Below, piece after piece: positions 49,565 to 50,722 of a DNA stretch of 50,722 nt. How positions within the stretch are numbered: position 1 is the first letter of the stretch; every line of letters starts with the position of its first letter. Position numbers and translations under genes: made by a program. The notes under the pieces were generated by a model. It did not search any database. It saw only the letters and a list, made by a program, of their open reading frames with translations, and had not been told where the DNA came from. Location: positions 1-50,722 of the forward strand of contig CALXFT010000010.1 in the NCBI GenBank assembly GCA_944387635.1, written 5' to 3'. The stretch comes from an uncultured Oscillospiraceae bacterium. Lineage in GTDB: Bacteria; Bacillota; Clostridia; Oscillospirales; Oscillospiraceae.

Positions 49565-50506
49565 ATGACACCTATTGAACAGCAGATCGAAGGCATTGTG
49601 GACAGCATTCTGGAGGACTACCAGAACGGGCGCAGCATCGACAAGATGGACCCCTTCCTCAACCCGGACAAGGAAGTGGTCATCGACATGATCGGCAAGC
49701 TCCTGCGCATTGTCTATCCCGGCTTCTCCCGGGAGCGGACCTACCGGATCTACAATGCCAAGCACAACCTTTCCATGCTCATCGAGGATGTGATGTACAA
49801 TCTGAACAAGCAGATCGCCATCGTCCTGCGGGAGTCCGTGGGGGAGGAGGCCGCCCAGGAGAAGGCCCAGGAGCTGAGCATCCGGTTCTTCCGGGCCATT
49901 CCGGAGGTCCGGGCCGTGGTCCAGACCGACGTGGAGGCCTTTTACGAGGGAGATCCGGCGGCCTACAGCACCGACGAGATCGTCTTCTGCTACCCCGGGC
50001 TCTTCGCCATCACGGTCTACCGGCTGGCCCACATCCTGTACACCCTGGGCGTACCCATGCTGCCGCGGATTATGACCGAGCACGCCCACAGCGTCACGGG
50101 CATCGACATCAACCCCGGGGCCACCATCGGCCGCTACTTCTTCATCGACCACGGCACCGGCATCGTGGTGGGCGAGACCACGGTGATCGGGGACCGGGTG
50201 AAGGTCTACCAGGGCGTGACCCTGGGCGCGCTGACCACCCGGGGCGGACAGAGCCTGCGGGGCAAGAAGCGCCACCCCACCATCGAGGACAATGTGACCA
50301 TCTATGCCGGCGCGTCCATCCTGGGCGGCGGCACGGTCATCGGCCGGGACAGCGTCATCGGCTCCAACGTCTTCATCACCCACTCCATCCCGCCCTGCAC
50401 CACCGTGAGCATCAAGAGCCAGGAGCTCCAGTTCAAGCCCCGCAACTGCCCCGGCGATTGCAGCGCCTGCGACAAGCCGGAGCCCTTCTGGGACGGACAG
50501 AAATGA
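49565..50506 (+). CDS. cysE: Serine O-acetyltransferase (EpsC/CysE type)
   Basis: 313 residues. It acetylates L-serine with acetyl-CoA in the first step of cysteine synthesis. A helical N-terminal region (1-165) precedes a left-handed beta-helix with hexapeptide repeats (IDINPGATIG, FIDHGTGIVVGETTVIGD, VTIYAGASILGGGTVIG). The catalytic histidines fall in EHAHSVTG and IDHGTG. The cysteine-containing tail (CPGDCSACDKPEP) is unusual and might bind metal. AGGAGG lies 8 bases upstream. No clear terminator is seen after it. Confidence 0.93.
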   Translation: MTPIEQQIEGIVDSILEDYQNGRSIDKMDPFLNPDKEVVIDMIGKLLRIVYPGFSRERTYRIYNAKHNLSMLIEDVMYNLNKQIAIVLRESVGEEAAQEKAQELSIRFFRAIPEVRAVVQTDVEAFYEGDPAAYSTDEIVFCYPGLFAITVYRLAHILYTLGVPMLPRIMTEHAHSVTGIDINPGATIGRYFFIDHGTGIVVGETTVIGDRVKVYQGVTLGALTTRGGQSLRGKKRHPTIEDNVTIYAGASILGGGTVIGRDSVIGSNVFITHSIPPCTTVSIKSQELQFKPRNCPGDCSACDKPEPFWDGQK

Positions 50507-50640
50507 TAAGGATTCTCTTTTGATACTTCTTCTTGAATTTACTATGAAAGTCTCTAAAACAACGGTAAGATTCAAACAATTTTATGCTTATCGACTTTAA
50601 ACAGCAGAAAATGCAGAGGATACGTACCGGCTCAGAAACC

Positions 50641-50700
50641 CGCGCGCCCCTTGGCTCCCGCTCTCAAAGCCGCCCTCCCCTGGACCCCTCCCGGCGCGCG
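50641..50700. repeat. 60-base GC-rich element with 8-base inverted ends
   Basis: CGCGCGCC (50641-50648) and GGCGCGCG (50693-50700) bound a segment containing CCCTTGGCTC, shared with the repeat near 46601. The preceding 50507-50640 stretch is AT-rich and shows no gene. Confidence 0.45.
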
Positions 50701-50722
50701 CTTCGTTTGGTGCCGGTATTGC

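Overview
The window is a gene-dense, GC-rich piece of a chromosome, most likely from a strictly anaerobic gut member of the Oscillospiraceae (Clostridia, near Flavonifractor, Lawsonibacter or Pseudoflavonifractor). This is inferred from the clostridial acpP-fabK-fabD-fabG-fabF-accB-fabZ-accCDA operon, the rnfCDGEAB operon, the flx-hdr genes, class III fructose-bisphosphatase, QueH, a class B sortase, DUF1292 and AGGAGG ribosome binding sites. There is no rRNA, CRISPR array, prophage or transposase.

Layout. 3-2784 (minus): tRNA-Gly, a HAD phosphatase, a pseudouridine synthase, lspA and a degenerate HPr-like gene. 2978-7027 (plus): mtaB, queH, a THUMP methyltransferase and a lipid kinase, with a heptad-repeat hairpin inside. 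7221-17005 (minus): an almost complete type II fatty-acid operon from acpP to accA, ending in an acyl-CoA synthetase. fabH and a regulator are missing and a palindromic non-coding insert separates fabF from fabG. 17330-23325: an accessory island with an exported two-domain protein, a large TPR/Rossmann/RyR protein, a stand-alone RyR protein and a membrane TIR protein with a seven-repeat RCC1 propeller. 23451-35282 (minus): a probable 12-gene operon, mdh-fumC-hdrBCA-flxDCBA-frdB-frdA-DUF1275. 35575-38540 (minus): DUF3737 and fbp. 38815-41270 (plus): an anchored leucine-rich-repeat-like protein and a class B sortase. 41512-46514 (plus): rnfCDGEAB. 46783-48807 (minus): a GH13 amylase with a coupled 59-residue protein. 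48965-50506 (plus): a structured leader or small RNA, DUF1292 and cysE.

Two regions stand out. The first is 23451-35282. It encodes oxaloacetate to malate to fumarate to succinate together with a full FlxABCD-HdrABC electron-bifurcation module and a soluble fumarate reductase that has no cytochrome b subunit. I infer a quinone-free system in which NADH is split between fumarate and ferredoxin, with the reduced ferredoxin used by the Rnf pump encoded 6 kb away. The malate dehydrogenase is a lactate-dehydrogenase-type protein with Arg at the substrate-specificity position.

The second is 18608-23325, where two RyR-domain proteins sit beside a Toll-receptor-like protein (cytoplasmic TIR, one membrane helix, predicted external beta-propeller). 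RyR domains have been proposed as nucleotide sensors and TIR domains can make NAD-derived signals, so this may be an undescribed sensing or defence system. All functions are read from sequence motifs and context; no database search was possible.
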